Shown in pieces: positions 62,731 through 64,000 of a stretch of 64,000 nt of DNA. Source of the stretch: Chrysoperla carnea (lineage: Eukaryota > Arthropoda > Insecta > Neuroptera > Chrysopidae); contig NC_058339.1 of NCBI RefSeq assembly GCF_905475395.1, forward strand, positions 18,484,001 through 18,548,000. The letters are read 5' to 3'. Position numbers and translations under genes: made by a program. Under the pieces are notes generated by a model. That model was not told where the DNA came from, made no database searches, and saw only the letters and a program-made list of their open reading frames with translations. Within the stretch, counting starts at the first letter, position 1. Each line of letters starts with the position of its first letter.

Positions 62731-62736
62731 AATAAA
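62731..62736 (+). promoter_or_regulatory. Poly(A) signal AATAAA of Elp2
   Basis: A canonical AATAAA lies 61 bp after the Elp2 stop codon. Confidence 0.6.
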
Positions 62737-62894
62737 ACACAGTTAAATGTTGAAATTTAATTTTTAATTTTTTGCTAAATCTTGAGGTTTTGCGATAAAA
62801 GTTGCACCGTTTGATAATAGAGTCTTTCTTTTTAAATAACAAGACGCTTTTTTAATTTACACGCAATTAACACGTGTCTCTTAATTGTATTTGT

Positions 62895-63480
62895 ATACCA
62901 TGTATATATGAAATGAACATAGTATATAAAGTTTAGTCCCAAGTTTGTAACGGCTAAAAATATTGATGCTACGAAAAAAATTTTGGTATAGGTGTTCATA
63001 GAATTACCTAATTAGTCCATTTACGGTTGTCTGTCCGTCTGTCTGCCAACACGATAACTCAAAAATAAAAAGAGATATCAAGATGAAATTTTTATAGCGT
63101 ACTCAGGACGTAAAAAGTGAATTCGAGTTCGTAAATAAGCAACATAGGTAAATTGGGTCTTGGGTCCGTAGGACCCATCTTGTAAACCGTTAGAGATAGA
63201 ACAAAAGTTTAAATGTAAAAAATGTTCCTTATACCAAAATAAACAACTTTTGTTTGAAACATTTTCTTGTAAACATCACTGTTTACCCACGAGGGCGCTA
63301 ATTAGGTGAAAATTTTGTAGTATTTATTAACATGGGAATATCAGTTATGTGTGGCTATTTTAGAGTAGAAATCTTTCTTTATTTACGTGACGTCAAAAAA
63401 CAAACGATTGCGTCATCAAAACTGTCTATACATGGTATTTCAACAATTAACTCAGTCAATTGTTTGGTTTCACTTGTTTT
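62895..63480 (+). repeat. Best-preserved solo copy of the GGGTCCGTAGGACCC repeat family
   Basis: It runs from ataccatgtatatatga through tttagtcccaagtttgtaac, tgtctgtccgtctgtctgcc, a perfect gggtccgtaggaccc palindrome, cttgtaaaccgttagagata and acccacgagggcgctaatta to tctatacatggtatttcaac. The end motifs ataccatgtata and tatacatggtat are inverted to each other. There is no reading frame of note. Confidence 0.85.
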
Positions 63481-64000
63481 TATATAAGATAGAACACTGT
63501 ATTGTTTAAGTTATTGAAAAAAGCTTACCATTTAGAATCCTGTAAAAAAACGCTCATAAATAATAATTAATAATTTTATTATAATAAATATTTCAGGATT
63601 ACTATTTTAAAATGTACCTATATTCGAAAAAATAATATAATTTTCGTGTAAACAATCGTTCTATATATAGTATATACCTACTATTTGTATATCATTAATT
63701 TAATCGATTGTGTTATAATTTAAAGCTTTCTCATATGGTGGATACTCGGGGTAGTACATTCATAAAAGCTTGTAGTAAATAATGAGGCGATTGCGCACAG
63801 CATCCTTATCCATATCTTTCTAGTTCTAGATTAGATGATATTTTAGCAAAAGTTCACTAGAGGGCATCAGTGACGTAGGTATTTTATTGAGCCTTATGTC
63901 AAAGACATTTCAACTTGCGTCGACTATTCAAGTCGATATTAGACGTGAAAATATATTATTCTTATTTTTTCAAACACACCACTCTATAGGACCTTTTATT
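63481..64000. other. Intergenic DNA downstream of Elp2, nothing recognised
   Basis: This is AT-rich sequence without a conserved frame. A gtgacgtagg-containing stretch and an imperfect palindrome near 63918-63938 (cgtcgactattcaagtcgat) are visible but have no assigned role. Confidence 0.5.

Overview
The window is AT-rich animal nuclear DNA, almost certainly insect. The genes are split by short introns with GT..AG borders. They include a Toll-pathway MyD88 adaptor, a heparan sulfate C5-epimerase, an arthropod Drep2-type CIDE-N protein, an axonemal dynein heavy chain and the Elongator subunit Elp2. Repeats and transposon remnants of insect type fill the spaces. The order of insect cannot be fixed from this sequence alone. 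No tRNA, rRNA or CRISPR was seen.

Layout: 510-4282 (+) holds the last eight exons of an axonemal dynein heavy chain whose 5' part lies outside the window. 4283-15230 is AT-rich intergenic DNA. 15231-18036 (-) is a complete five-exon D-glucuronyl C5-epimerase (580 aa). 18058-26500 is repeat-bearing intergenic DNA. 27267-35736 (+) is Drep2, with a four-codon first coding exon, a 6.7-kb intron and a CIDE-N domain (494 aa). 35737-50969 is a 15-kb gene-free stretch with inverted-repeat elements and a 315-bp satellite array. 50970-55002 (-) is MyD88 (five exons, 400 aa). It is head to head with Elp2 at 55722-62669 (+, seven exons, 802 aa), with 719 bp between the two start codons. All four complete gene models close in frame across every splice junction I assigned.

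The most striking object is a 2.43-kb foldback element in intron 2 of Elp2 (56596-59028). It has two nearly identical 890-bp inverted arms, a possible 3-bp TAA target duplication, three subterminal motif copies about 140 bp apart, and a central two-exon reading frame with a CxxC..HxxC signature. The arms contain the core of a dispersed repeat family found at least six more times in the window. Elp2 transcription should place a very long hairpin in the pre-mRNA. A second clear insertion, in a MyD88 intron, is a 5'-truncated non-LTR retrotransposon with a 12-bp target duplication and a short telomere-like tail.

The five genes act in separate pathways (ciliary motility, heparan sulfate synthesis, CIDE-family signalling, innate immunity, tRNA wobble modification). 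Only MyD88 and Elp2 are close enough to share a promoter region.
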